A DNA stretch of 64,000 nt, from the NCBI GenBank assembly GCA_020635815.1, contig JACJZB010000004.1, positions 62,001 through 126,000 of the forward strand, written 5' to 3'. The first letter of the stretch is position 1, and each line of letters opens with the position of its first letter. The DNA is from Flavobacteriales bacterium (lineage in GTDB: Bacteria; Bacteroidota; Bacteroidia; Flavobacteriales_E; Vicingaceae). Below the pieces are notes generated by a model. It did not search any database. It was given only the letters and a program-made list of their open reading frames with translations, and was not told the origin of the DNA. Below, piece by piece: positions 34,476 through 43,658 of this stretch. The translations under genes were made by a program, and so were the position numbers.

Positions 34476-34498
34476 TAATTTTGAGAAGTTCAAAAGTA
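34476..34498. promoter_or_regulatory. overlapping divergent promoters of the aminopeptidase and mqnC
   Basis: TAATTTTG at 34476-34483 (plus strand, toward mqnC) and TACTTTTG on the minus strand at 34498-34491 (toward the aminopeptidase) are both perfect TAnnTTTG boxes separated by 7 bp and facing across each other. The two polymerase sites would exclude one another. Confidence 0.45.
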
Positions 34499-34529
34499 GC
34501 AATATTTACGCAAATTACATAAATTGATA

Positions 34530-35654
34530 ATGCAAGTACAATCGTTATTAGAAAAAGGATTAAACTTAGAATTTTTAAGTGCAGATGAAGGAGAGTTTTT
34601 GTTTCATAATGCAGCTACAGCAGAGTTAATGCTAGTAGCAAACGAGCTTCGAAAATTAAAAAAGAAGAGTAATAAAGTTACTTGGATAATAGATAGAAAC
34701 TTAAACACTACCAACGTTTGTATTGCCAATTGTAAATTTTGTAATTTTTATAGAATACCTGGCCATGAGGAAGCTTATATTACTTCAATGGAACAGTATA
34801 AAGAAAAGATTGAGGAAACGATTAAATATGGAGGAGAGCAATTATTACTACAAGGAGGTCATCACCCAGATTTAGGGTTAAAATTTTATTGTGATACTTT
34901 TTCAGGGATTAAAAAGATGTTCCCAAATGTAAAACTTCATGCATTAGGCCCACCAGAAATTGCACACATTAGTAAATTAGAAGGAATATCTCACACAGAA
35001 GTTTTATCAGCATTAAAAGAAGCAGGGTTAAATTCTTTACCAGGAGCAGGAGCTGAAATTTTAAACGATAGAGTTCGTCGTTTAATTTCAAAAGGGAAGT
35101 GTTCAGGAAGAGAATGGTTAGACGTAATGCGAGCAGCACATCAATTAAACATTACAACATCGGCAACAATGATGTTTGGACACATAGAAACTGTTGCAGA
35201 ACGATTTGAACATTTGGTATTATTACGAGAAGTTCAAAGTGAAAAACCAGAAAATGCAAAAGGCTTTTTAGCATTTATTCCATGGCCATTTATGGATGAT
35301 GGAACTTTGTTAAAACGTGTAAAAGGCGTTTCAAATAATGTAACGGATGATGAGTACATTAGAATGATTGCCTTGAGTAGAATTATGTTGCCAAACATTG
35401 AAAACATTCAAGCTTCTTGGTTAACGGTTGGAGAAAAAACGGCTCAAATTTGTTTACATGCAGGAGCCAACGATTTTGGCTCAATAATGATTGAAGAAAA
35501 TGTAGTTTCAGCTGCAGGAGCACCACACCGATTTACGGCAGATGGTATTCAGCAAGCAATTAGAGAAGCTGGTTTTGAGCCTCAATTGAGAACACAAGAA
35601 TATGAAGATAGAGAATTACCGAAAGACATGGTTCAACAGGTAATTAATTATTAA
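34530..35654 (+). CDS. mqnC: cyclic dehypoxanthine futalosine synthase (menaquinone biosynthesis)
   Basis: A radical-SAM enzyme of the futalosine pathway to menaquinone. The start is set at the ATG at 34530; an upstream TTG at 34524 is less likely. The 374-residue product has the radical-SAM Cys triad at about residues 64, 68 and 71 (V-C-I-A-N-C-K-F-C-N-F-Y-R), the E-A-Y segment that follows it in MqnC, Q-G-G-H-H-P-D and the C-terminal A-G-A-N-D-F-G-S-I-M motif. MqnC and MqnE are related; the H-E-E-A-Y and E-R-F-E-H-L features fit MqnC. No other men or mqn gene is in the window. Confidence 0.9.
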   Translation: MQVQSLLEKGLNLEFLSADEGEFLFHNAATAELMLVANELRKLKKKSNKVTWIIDRNLNTTNVCIANCKFCNFYRIPGHEEAYITSMEQYKEKIEETIKYGGEQLLLQGGHHPDLGLKFYCDTFSGIKKMFPNVKLHALGPPEIAHISKLEGISHTEVLSALKEAGLNSLPGAGAEILNDRVRRLISKGKCSGREWLDVMRAAHQLNITTSATMMFGHIETVAERFEHLVLLREVQSEKPENAKGFLAFIPWPFMDDGTLLKRVKGVSNNVTDDEYIRMIALSRIMLPNIENIQASWLTVGEKTAQICLHAGANDFGSIMIEENVVSAAGAPHRFTADGIQQAIREAGFEPQLRTQEYEDRELPKDMVQQVINY

Positions 35655-35665
35655 GCCCACCCCAA

Positions 35666-35683
35666 TCCCGATAGCTATCGGGA
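35666..35683. repeat. 18-bp perfect palindrome, dispersed-repeat type
   Basis: TCCCGATAGCTATCGGGA lies in the 85-bp gap after mqnC. It is far more GC-rich than its surroundings. Similar palindromes recur between genes in Bacteroidota; only one copy was seen here. It has no T-run, so it is not a classical terminator. Confidence 0.6.
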
Positions 35684-35739
35684 AGGAGAAAACAAGCTAA
35701 ACCAAAGTTGAAAATAAAAAAGTAACTTTAGAGTGTATT

Positions 35740-38334
35740 TTGAAAACAATAATTTACATATTATTTATTTTGGTTTCGGTCCAAGTTTTTGCAACACACA
35801 ACAGGGCTGGAGAGATTACTTTTAAGCATATTTCAGGATTTACTTATGAAATTACTGTTGTTACATATGTAAAAGAATCTAGCCCAGCGGAACGACCAAA
35901 CCTAGAAATATTTTGGGGAGATGGAACATCTTTAGATTCAATTCCTAGAATATCTTCGGTTTCATTAGGAAACGATATCGAAAAGAATATTTATCAAGAC
36001 CAACATACTTATCCAGGAGCGAGCCCTTTACCTTACACCATAAGAATTGAAGACCCAAATAGAAATTCAGGGGTGATTAATGTCCCAAATTCAGTAAACA
36101 TAGTTTTTTACCTTGAATCTAAACTTTACATTAACCCATTTTTAGGTATAAATAATTCTCCTCAATTACTAAATCCTCCTATTGACAATGCTTGTGTGGG
36201 TAAACTTTATGTTCATAATCCAGGGGCATATGATGCTGATGGAGATAGTTTATATTATTCACTAAAACCCAGCTTACAAGCAGGAGGACAACCAATACCT
36301 GGGTATGTTTTCCCCCAAGCCTCTTCCTCTTTATCTGTAAACCCTATTACAGGAGACTTAATATGGGATTCTCCCACTCAACTAGGAGAGTACAATGTTG
36401 CCATATTAATTGAAGAGTTTAGAAATGGGATTAAAGTTGGTGCTATTTTAAGGGATTTACAAATAACAGTTGCTGCTTGTAGTAATAACCCTCCAATAAT
36501 CTCTGGTACACAAGACACATGTATTGTTGTTGGAGATACATTAAATATGAATTTTAATGCTTCAGATGCTGATGGAAATAATGTGGTGTTTTCTGCTACA
36601 GGAGGGCCTTTGTTTTCTGGCGTAAATGCTGCAAGTTTTAATACAACAGCTGTTTCTAGCAATGTTGATGGAAATCTTTATTGGGTTCCACAATGCTCTG
36701 AAATCCAAAAAGGCAAATACTTAGTGTCGTTTAAAGCAACAGATGATGGAGATCCAAACCTAGTCGATTTTCATTCTTTGTTTGTAAGGGTAATAGCTCC
36801 TGAACCAAAAAATTTATCTTCTAATGTTTTAACAAACGCCATAAGTTTAAAATGGGATAAAACAGGATGTAATCAAGCAATAAAATATAAAATATATAGA
36901 AAACAAGGGTCTTCTGGTTGGTCACCAGCTTATTGTGAAACAGGAGTTCCTGCTTTTACTGGGTTTCAGTTAATTGGTGAAACAAATTCAGTAAACGATA
37001 CAACTTATATCGATAGCAATAATGGACAAGGGCTAATTTCTGGGGCAACATATTGTTATCGAGTTATTGCTGTTTATCCTGATGGGTCAGAAAGTAGAGC
37101 TTCTGATGAGGTTTGTAATCAACTTATTAAAGATGTACCTATCATTACGAATGTGAGTATAAATTCCACATCAACAACTACCGGTCAAATTTATGTAGCT
37201 TGGTCTAAACCAACAGAACATGATACAGCTATTTTTAAAGGACCTTATCGTTATTTGATTTATAGAGGAACAAGTTCTGGTGCTTTAACACTAATAGATT
37301 CTACAGCAACAATTAATGATACTACTTATATTGACAACAACTTAAACACAAAAAACAATCAATATTTTTATAGAGTTGACATATATAATTTAACTGGAGG
37401 AACAAGAGATTTAATGGGAAAATCTACTGTTGCTTCGTCAGTTTATTTAAACTTAATTCCATCTGACAACCAAATAACGTTAGCTTGGAGCGAAAATGTT
37501 CCATGGACAAACACTCAACATGTAATTTATAAATACAATCCTTCAACATTAGTTTTTGATTCCATTGATATTACATCTAATACCAGTTATATAGACACAG
37601 GATTGGTAAACGGTAGCACGTATTGTTATAAAGTTAAAAGTTTTGGAGGTTACTCCTCGTCTGGCCTAATTTATCCTATCCTTAATTTTTCTCAAGAAAC
37701 TTGTGCTGAACCGGTAGATAATGTGCTACCGTGCGAACCAAGATTAACTATTGATGCAAACTGTGAATTGCAAGAAAATAAATTAAGCTGGGAAGCTTTT
37801 TATGGCGATTGTGATAACGATGTTTTATCGTACAACATTTATAAAAAAGATTCGACAGAAGGCAAATATTACTTAGTGACTACTTTAAACAATGGAACAG
37901 ACTCTACTTTTTTACACGATAATATTTCTTCTATTGCTGGATGTTATATCATAGAGGCTTTGGATTCGGTAGGAAATAGAAGTGTAATTACAGATACGGT
38001 GTGTGTTGAAAATTGTCCTAAATATGAATTACCCAATGTTTTTACACCGGGTAGCGATGGTTTTAACGACTTTTTTAAACCATTTCCTTATCAGTATGTA
38101 AAATCAGTTGATATTAAAATTTATAACCGTTGGGGAAATTTAGTGTTTGAAACAACAGACCCAGATATTCTTTGGGATGGTAAAAATCAGAAGAATAGCC
38201 AACCTTGTGCAGACGGAACTTACTTTTATGTGTGTACGGTTCAAGAAATTTATTTAGAAGGTACAAAGCCCAAAATATTAAAAGGATTTATTCAATTACT
38301 GAGTAATAAAGGCTCAGGCAATAGTTTTAAGTAA
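35740..38334 (+). CDS. large secreted protein with gliding-motility-type (T9SS type B) C-terminal domain
   Basis: The 864-residue product starts at a TTG (MKTIIYILFILVSVQVFA signal peptide follows; no better start seen). It has beta-sandwich domains including cadherin/PKD-like regions (about 25-350), three fibronectin-III-like domains (about 355-650), a further FnIII-like unit (about 660-755), and a C-terminal sorting domain (about 770-864). The last has the type B signature L-P-N-V-F-T-P, G-x-N-D-x-F, I-Y-N-R-W-G-N-L-V-F and D-G-T-Y-F-Y-V. It is exported by the type IX system to the surface or medium, where adhesion is likely. It overlaps ribE by one base. Confidence 0.88.
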   Translation: MKTIIYILFILVSVQVFATHNRAGEITFKHISGFTYEITVVTYVKESSPAERPNLEIFWGDGTSLDSIPRISSVSLGNDIEKNIYQDQHTYPGASPLPYTIRIEDPNRNSGVINVPNSVNIVFYLESKLYINPFLGINNSPQLLNPPIDNACVGKLYVHNPGAYDADGDSLYYSLKPSLQAGGQPIPGYVFPQASSSLSVNPITGDLIWDSPTQLGEYNVAILIEEFRNGIKVGAILRDLQITVAACSNNPPIISGTQDTCIVVGDTLNMNFNASDADGNNVVFSATGGPLFSGVNAASFNTTAVSSNVDGNLYWVPQCSEIQKGKYLVSFKATDDGDPNLVDFHSLFVRVIAPEPKNLSSNVLTNAISLKWDKTGCNQAIKYKIYRKQGSSGWSPAYCETGVPAFTGFQLIGETNSVNDTTYIDSNNGQGLISGATYCYRVIAVYPDGSESRASDEVCNQLIKDVPIITNVSINSTSTTTGQIYVAWSKPTEHDTAIFKGPYRYLIYRGTSSGALTLIDSTATINDTTYIDNNLNTKNNQYFYRVDIYNLTGGTRDLMGKSTVASSVYLNLIPSDNQITLAWSENVPWTNTQHVIYKYNPSTLVFDSIDITSNTSYIDTGLVNGSTYCYKVKSFGGYSSSGLIYPILNFSQETCAEPVDNVLPCEPRLTIDANCELQENKLSWEAFYGDCDNDVLSYNIYKKDSTEGKYYLVTTLNNGTDSTFLHDNISSIAGCYIIEALDSVGNRSVITDTVCVENCPKYELPNVFTPGSDGFNDFFKPFPYQYVKSVDIKIYNRWGNLVFETTDPDILWDGKNQKNSQPCADGTYFYVCTVQEIYLEGTKPKILKGFIQLLSNKGSGNSFK

Positions 38335-38924
38335 TGTTTACAGGAATAATAGAAGGTTTAGGGGAATTAAAAAAAATTGAAAAAGAAGGCGATAACATCC
38401 ATTTTTCTTTTAGTTGTGATTTTACCAATGAATTAAAGGTTGACCAGAGCTTAGCCCATAATGGTGTTTGTTTAACTGTTGTGAATATTAATGGTAATGA
38501 ATATACGGTTACCGCAATTAAAGAAACATTACAAAAAACAAATTTAGGCGAATTAGTTATAGGTTCTCAAGTTAACCTGGAAAGAGCTATGTCTGCAAAT
38601 GGCAGATTTGATGGACATGTTGTTCAAGGGCATGTTGATCAAACCGCTATTTGCAAAAGCGTTACAGAAGAAAATGGAAGCTGGATGTTTACTTTTGAAT
38701 ATGATCCTAAAAATGGAAATGTAACTGTTGAAAAAGGCTCAATTACAATTAATGGAGTGAGTTTAACGGTTGTGAATTCAACTCAAAATCAGTTTTCAGT
38801 TTGTATTATTCCTTATACATTTGAACACACTACATTTAAAGACATTAAAGCAGGAACTCAAATTAATTTGGAGTTTGATATTATTGGAAAATACGTTGCA
38901 AAATTGATGAAAGGGTATCAATAA
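38334..38924 (+). CDS. ribE: riboflavin synthase alpha subunit
   Basis: Converts two 6,7-dimethyl-8-ribityllumazine molecules to riboflavin. The 196-residue product begins with the diagnostic M-F-T-G-I-I-E-G-L-G and has two internally repeated lumazine-binding barrels, each with N-G-V-C/S-L-T-V-V and the first with G-R-F-D-G-H-V-V-Q-G-H-V-D. Its start overlaps the stop of the upstream T9SS-type gene (TAATG), so it may be translationally coupled to an unrelated gene. Its 3' end overlaps convergent metF by seven bases. Confidence 0.96.
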   Translation: MFTGIIEGLGELKKIEKEGDNIHFSFSCDFTNELKVDQSLAHNGVCLTVVNINGNEYTVTAIKETLQKTNLGELVIGSQVNLERAMSANGRFDGHVVQGHVDQTAICKSVTEENGSWMFTFEYDPKNGNVTVEKGSITINGVSLTVVNSTQNQFSVCIIPYTFEHTTFKDIKAGTQINLEFDIIGKYVAKLMKGYQ

Positions 38925-39871
38925 ACCGCCTTCACAATCTCTCTTGTAGAAATAGATTTCCCCATGGTGTAATAATGTATGCAAGGCACTCCAAAATCAA
39001 TTAAATCTTTTGATTGTTCTATTGCCCATTCAATACCTACTTGTCTCACAGCATCATCGTTTTTGCAAGCTTCAATAGCTTCCACTAAATCGTCAGGAAT
39101 ATCAATGTGAAAAAACTTAGACAATGAAAGCAATTGGTTTTTATTTGAAATAGGTTTTATTCCGGGAATAATCGGCACATTAATCCCCACTTCACGACAA
39201 GAATTTACAAAGTTTTTAAACTTTTCGTTATCGTAAAATAGTTGAGTAGTAATGTATTCAGCACCTGCGTCAACCTTTTGTTTTAAATGTTTTAAATCAT
39301 TTTTAAAACTTGGCGATTCAAAATGTTTTTCAGGGTAACCAGCAACACCAATGCAAAAATTTGTAGGTGTTGCATTCAATAAATCTTCATCAAAATATTC
39401 GCCTTTATTTAACCCAACAATTTGCTTTACTAAATCAACCGCATAAGCATGTCCACCTTCTTCAGGAACAAAATTAGTTTCCGTTTTAATAGGGTCGCCA
39501 CGAAGTGCAAGAACATTATCAATACCTAAAAAGTTTAGGTCGATTAAAGCATTTTCTGTTTCTTCTTTGGTAAACCCACCACAAATAATGTGAGGAATGG
39601 CATCAACTTGGTATTTATTCATAATTGCCGCACAAATACCAACTGTTCCAGGGCGTTTTTTTATTGATATCTTTTCAAGATAACCTTTCTCTCGCTTTTT
39701 GTAAACAAACTCTTCACGATGATAAGTAACATTAATAAACGATGGTTTAAACTCCATTAATGGGTCAATACTATCATAAATAGACTGGATACTTTTCCCT
39801 TTTAAAGGAGGTAAAATTTCAAAAGAAATAAGTGGTTTCTTAGCGTTATTTAAATGTTCTATTACTTTCAT
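38918..39871 (-). CDS. metF: methylenetetrahydrofolate reductase
   Basis: A 317-residue FAD TIM barrel that reduces 5,10-methylene-THF to 5-methyl-THF for methionine synthesis. The N-terminal S-F-E-I-L-P-P-L-K-G-K, N-V-T-Y-H-R-E, L-A-L-R-G-D-P and T-Q-L-F-Y-D-N motifs are diagnostic. Its length is that of bacterial MetF. A TACATTTG -7 box lies on the minus strand at 39918-39911, about 40 bp upstream of the start. Divergent from lepA. Confidence 0.95.
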   Translation of the reverse strand: MKVIEHLNNAKKPLISFEILPPLKGKSIQSIYDSIDPLMEFKPSFINVTYHREEFVYKKREKGYLEKISIKKRPGTVGICAAIMNKYQVDAIPHIICGGFTKEETENALIDLNFLGIDNVLALRGDPIKTETNFVPEEGGHAYAVDLVKQIVGLNKGEYFDEDLLNATPTNFCIGVAGYPEKHFESPSFKNDLKHLKQKVDAGAEYITTQLFYDNEKFKNFVNSCREVGINVPIIPGIKPISNKNQLLSLSKFFHIDIPDDLVEAIEACKNDDAVRQVGIEWAIEQSKDLIDFGVPCIHYYTMGKSISTREIVKAVY

Positions 39872-39910
39872 ATTGTGATTTATTTACAATAGCTGTAAAA
39901 TTTAATTTTG

Positions 39911-39918
39911 CAAATGTA
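39911..39918 (-). promoter_or_regulatory. -7 promoter element of metF
   Basis: On the minus strand this is TACATTTG, a perfect TAnnTTTG, about 40 bp before the metF start codon. Confidence 0.45.
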
Positions 39919-40015
39919 ATAATGTGTATTTATAAACAAAATAAAATTTTATGTAAAATCGTTTCTTCTCTCGAATAAAGCGATTAAATAGTGTAAACTA
40001 GTCCTTGAAATAACG

Positions 40016-40023
40016 TAATTTTG
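40016..40023 (+). promoter_or_regulatory. -7 promoter element of lepA
   Basis: TAATTTTG, a perfect TAnnTTTG, 19 bp before the lepA start codon. A second copy of the same octamer lies further upstream at 39903-39910. Confidence 0.5.
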
Positions 40024-40042
40024 TAAATTCTAAAATCTGAAG

Positions 40043-41836
40043 ATGGAACATATACGTAACTTTTGTATAATAGCTCACATTGACCATGGTAAAAGCACCT
40101 TGGCCGATAGATTATTACAAACCACAGGAGCAATTACTGAAAGAGAGATGCAAGCCCAAACGCTTGATGATATGGATTTGGAGCGAGAAAGGGGTATAAC
40201 AATAAAGAGTCATGCCATACAAATGGAATACACTCTTGATGGGCAGGAATATGTTTTAAACCTTATTGATACTCCTGGACATGTTGATTTTTCTTATGAA
40301 GTGTCTCGTTCAATTGCTTCTTGTGAAGGAGCTTTATTAATAGTTGATGCCACACAAGGAATACAAGCCCAAACAATTTCTAATTTATATTTAGCTATTG
40401 AAAATGATTTAGAAATTATACCTGTTTTAAATAAAATGGATTTGGATAGTGCCATGCCCGAAGAGGTAAAAGACCAAATTGTAGATTTAATAGGTTGTGA
40501 TAGAGAAGATATAATTTCTGCTAGTGGTAAAACTGGTTTAGGGGTTGAAGATATTTTAAAAGCAGTTATTGAAAAAGTTCCCGCACCTAAAGGAGACCCA
40601 GATGCACCATTTCAAGCATTAATTTTCGACTCAGTTTTTGATTCTTATCGTGGGATAAACGCTTATTTTAAAGTAAAAAATGGACAAATTAGAAAAGGCG
40701 AAAAAGTAAAATTTATTGCTACCGGGAAAGAATATCATGCTGATGAAATAGGCACTTTAAAATTAAAGCAATTACCCAAACAAGTTATTAAAACAGGAGA
40801 TGTAGGCTATATTATATCAGGAATTAAAGTAGCAAAAGAAGTAAAAGTTGGAGATACCATTACTACTGTTGATAGACCAGCACCTGCCATACAAGGGTTT
40901 GAAGATGTAAAACCAATGGTGTTTGCCGGAATTTACCCCATAGAGACTGATGAATATGAAGAGTTAAGAGATGCTATGGAAAAATTGCAGCTTAATGATG
41001 CTTCATTAACTTTTGAGCCAGAATCTTCAGCAGCTCTTGGCTTTGGCTTTCGTTGTGGATTTTTAGGAATGTTACACATGGAAATAATTCAAGAACGTTT
41101 AGAGCGTGAGTTTGACATGTCGGTAATTACAACAGTTCCAAACGTTTCATATCAAGCATATTTAACAAAAGATAAAGAAACTCCTATTGTTGTAAACAAT
41201 CCTGTTGATTTTCCAGACCCAAGCAGATTAGACCGAGTTGAAGAACCATACATAAAAGCTACTATCATTACAAAATCAGATTATGTTGGACAAATTATGT
41301 CGTTGTGTATTGAAAAAAGAGGAGAGCTGACCAACCAAGTTTATTTAACAACAGACAGGGTAGAATTAAGTTTTAATGTTCCGTTGGCTGAAATTGTTTT
41401 TGATTTTTATGACCGATTAAAATCGATTTCTAGAGGGTATGCATCTTTCGATTATCATCCTATTGGGTTTAGACAGTCTCAATTAGTGAAAATGGATATT
41501 ATGCTGAATGGTGATCCTGTTGATGCATTGTCGGCGCTGGTTCATAAAGATAATGCCTATGATTTAGGTAAAAAAATCTGCAAAAAACTAAGGGAATTAA
41601 TTCCCCGACAACAATTTAATATTGCTATTCAAGCAGCAATTGGAGCTAAAATTATAGCAAGAGAATCATTATCTGCACTTCGTAAAGATGTAACAGCAAA
41701 ATGTTACGGAGGAGATATTTCTCGTAAGCGTAAGTTATTAGAAAAGCAAAAAGAAGGTAAGAAAAAAATGAAACAGATAGGAAGTGTTGAAATACCACCA
41801 AAAGCCTTTTTAGCAGTTCTAAAGCTTAACGACTAA
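40043..41836 (+). CDS. lepA: elongation factor 4 (LepA)
   Basis: A 597-residue translational GTPase acting on the ribosome. G1 A-H-I-D-H-G-K-S-T, G2 region R-G-I-T-I-K, G3 D-T-P-G-H and G4 N-K-M-D are intact, followed by the EF4-specific C-terminal domain (F-R-C-G-F-L-G-M-L-H-M-E-I, Y-H-P-I-G-F-R, K-I-I-A-R-E-S). Length and domain order are standard. Its stop overlaps the start of a peptidase gene by one base (TAATG). Confidence 0.97.
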   Translation: MEHIRNFCIIAHIDHGKSTLADRLLQTTGAITEREMQAQTLDDMDLERERGITIKSHAIQMEYTLDGQEYVLNLIDTPGHVDFSYEVSRSIASCEGALLIVDATQGIQAQTISNLYLAIENDLEIIPVLNKMDLDSAMPEEVKDQIVDLIGCDREDIISASGKTGLGVEDILKAVIEKVPAPKGDPDAPFQALIFDSVFDSYRGINAYFKVKNGQIRKGEKVKFIATGKEYHADEIGTLKLKQLPKQVIKTGDVGYIISGIKVAKEVKVGDTITTVDRPAPAIQGFEDVKPMVFAGIYPIETDEYEELRDAMEKLQLNDASLTFEPESSAALGFGFRCGFLGMLHMEIIQERLEREFDMSVITTVPNVSYQAYLTKDKETPIVVNNPVDFPDPSRLDRVEEPYIKATIITKSDYVGQIMSLCIEKRGELTNQVYLTTDRVELSFNVPLAEIVFDFYDRLKSISRGYASFDYHPIGFRQSQLVKMDIMLNGDPVDALSALVHKDNAYDLGKKICKKLRELIPRQQFNIAIQAAIGAKIIARESLSALRKDVTAKCYGGDISRKRKLLEKQKEGKKKMKQIGSVEIPPKAFLAVLKLND

Positions 41837-42507
41837 TGCTAGAAAAAGTCTTAAAAAAATCAAAATTTAGCCCTCTAATTGATGGAGAACCAGCAGATTA
41901 TGTGTGGGTAGATATTTCTAAGGAGAATATTCATTTATCAAAAATTGATGTTACCAATGCATCTCATTTTTCGGAATATATCAACTTATTTTTAAAAGAT
42001 AAAAATGCGAAAATTGCTATTGGAGGATACAATGAAGCACGTAACATTTATCAACGAAGCGAAACGTTCAATTCAAGCAATTTAGAAGAACGTTTTATAC
42101 ACTTGGGAGTAGATTTGTGGACGAAAGCTTATACAACTGTCTTAGCTCCATTAAAAGGGAAAGTGCATAGCTTTAACAACAACTCAGGTGTTGGTAATTA
42201 TGGACCAACCATAATTTTAGAACACAATTTAAAAGGTCATAAATTTTATACGCTTTATGGTCATTTAACCAAAGATTCTATTGAAGACCTTATCATAGGA
42301 GAAACTATTGATAAAGGTGAAATGTTTGCTGCCATTGGTAACTTTCCTATTAATGGAGATTATCCTCCACATTTACATTTTCAAATTATTAAAGATTTAA
42401 AAGGGATGAGTGGCGATTTTCCTGGGGTAACATCTTTATCTAATCGGGAAAGAGATTTAGAAAATTGCCCTGATCCAAATCTAATATTGAAGATAGAAAA
42501 AAAATAG
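41836..42507 (+). CDS. M23-family metallopeptidase (LytM-like)
   Basis: The 223-residue product carries the M23 zinc-site motifs in order: H-L-G-V-D, L-Y-G-H-L-T and H-L-H-F. They fit the HxxxD...HxH pattern of endopeptidases that cut peptidoglycan cross-bridges. Unusually, no signal peptide or membrane segment is apparent, so its location is unclear; a cytoplasmic or unconventional export route would need testing. It is translationally coupled to lepA. Confidence 0.85.
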   Translation: MLEKVLKKSKFSPLIDGEPADYVWVDISKENIHLSKIDVTNASHFSEYINLFLKDKNAKIAIGGYNEARNIYQRSETFNSSNLEERFIHLGVDLWTKAYTTVLAPLKGKVHSFNNNSGVGNYGPTIILEHNLKGHKFYTLYGHLTKDSIEDLIIGETIDKGEMFAAIGNFPINGDYPPHLHFQIIKDLKGMSGDFPGVTSLSNRERDLENCPDPNLILKIEKK

Positions 42508-42508
42508 A

Positions 42509-43612
42509 TTAAACTACTTTATACATTTTTCCTGGCAAGGATTTTACGATGTTGTTAAACTCCATTTCGAGCAAAATGGATGCTGTCTTACTCATCGGAA
42601 ACTTAGCTTTTAAAGCCAAATCGTCAATATTAGTTTTGTCTTGTTCTTTTAACAAATCAAATAGTAATTGTTCCTCTGGAGTTAATTCAATAAATAGTTG
42701 AGCTTGCTTGTTATTTTTTGGAGTTTTTGCTTCCCAGCCCATAATATATTCCAAATCTTTAAACGAATGTAATAAGTGAGCCTTGTTCTGCTTTATTAAA
42801 GCATTACACCCTTCCGATTGACTGTCGGTAATTCTACCAGGTAAAGCAAAAACATCACGGTTATAACTGTTTCCTAATTCAGCAGTAATTAATGAACCGC
42901 CTTTTTTACTCGATTCAATTACAATTATGGCGTCAGCTAGTCCAGCAACAATTCTATTTCTTTTCGGAAAATTCTCTCTATCAGGTTTGGTTCCACTTAA
43001 AAACTCAGAAACTAAACCACCATTGCCTAACATTTGGTCTGCTATTGACTTATGCTGAGATGGATACAATCTGTCTAACCCGTGAGCAGTAACACCAATA
43101 GTTGGCAGGTTGTTTTTTAGTGCTTCTTTGTGTGCACAAATATCAACACCAAAAGCAAGACCACTCACAATTAAAGGATTGTGAGGCTTTAGATTTTCTA
43201 GCAATTGTTCGCAAAAATCTTTGCCATAATCGGTTGCTTTTCGGGTACCAACTATGCTAATAACTTTTTGGGCATTGTAATCAAAATCCCCTTTGCTAAA
43301 CAAAACTATTGGTCCGTCTTCGCAATGACTTAACCTTTTGGGAAACAAATCATCATTAAAACAAAGTGCGGTTATACTATTTTTATCAATAAAAGTAAGC
43401 TCTTGCTCCGCTATAACTAGTGCTTCAGCTTTGTGGTCGATTATTCGAGAAGCATTAACAACACCAATTCCTGGAATTTTTTCTAAAGCACCTTTCTTTT
43501 CTGTAAAAACAGCCTTTGCACCACCACAATAAGCTATTAATTTTTTAGCTGTGATGTTGCCAATGTTGGGTATGGCAGTTAATGCGATATGATAAAGCAA
43601 TTGTTGATTCAT
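42509..43612 (-). CDS. dprA: DNA-processing protein DprA
   Basis: A 367-residue protein that loads RecA on incoming single-stranded DNA in natural transformation. It has an N-terminal helix-hairpin-helix region (about 10-60), a Rossmann-like DprA core (about 75-285) with V-G-T-R-K-A-T-D-Y-G, S-G-L-A-F-G-V-D and P-K-R-N-R-I-V-A-G-L, and a C-terminal winged helix (about 305-367). Divergent from kdsB. A TACTTTTG -7 box on the minus strand (43639-43632) precedes it. Confidence 0.95.
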   Translation of the reverse strand: MNQQLLYHIALTAIPNIGNITAKKLIAYCGGAKAVFTEKKGALEKIPGIGVVNASRIIDHKAEALVIAEQELTFIDKNSITALCFNDDLFPKRLSHCEDGPIVLFSKGDFDYNAQKVISIVGTRKATDYGKDFCEQLLENLKPHNPLIVSGLAFGVDICAHKEALKNNLPTIGVTAHGLDRLYPSQHKSIADQMLGNGGLVSEFLSGTKPDRENFPKRNRIVAGLADAIIVIESSKKGGSLITAELGNSYNRDVFALPGRITDSQSEGCNALIKQNKAHLLHSFKDLEYIMGWEAKTPKNNKQAQLFIELTPEEQLLFDLLKEQDKTNIDDLALKAKFPMSKTASILLEMEFNNIVKSLPGKMYKVV

Positions 43613-43658
43613 CGATTTTGTTTACTTTAGTCAAAAGTAAAAGTTTAATTTTTATCTG

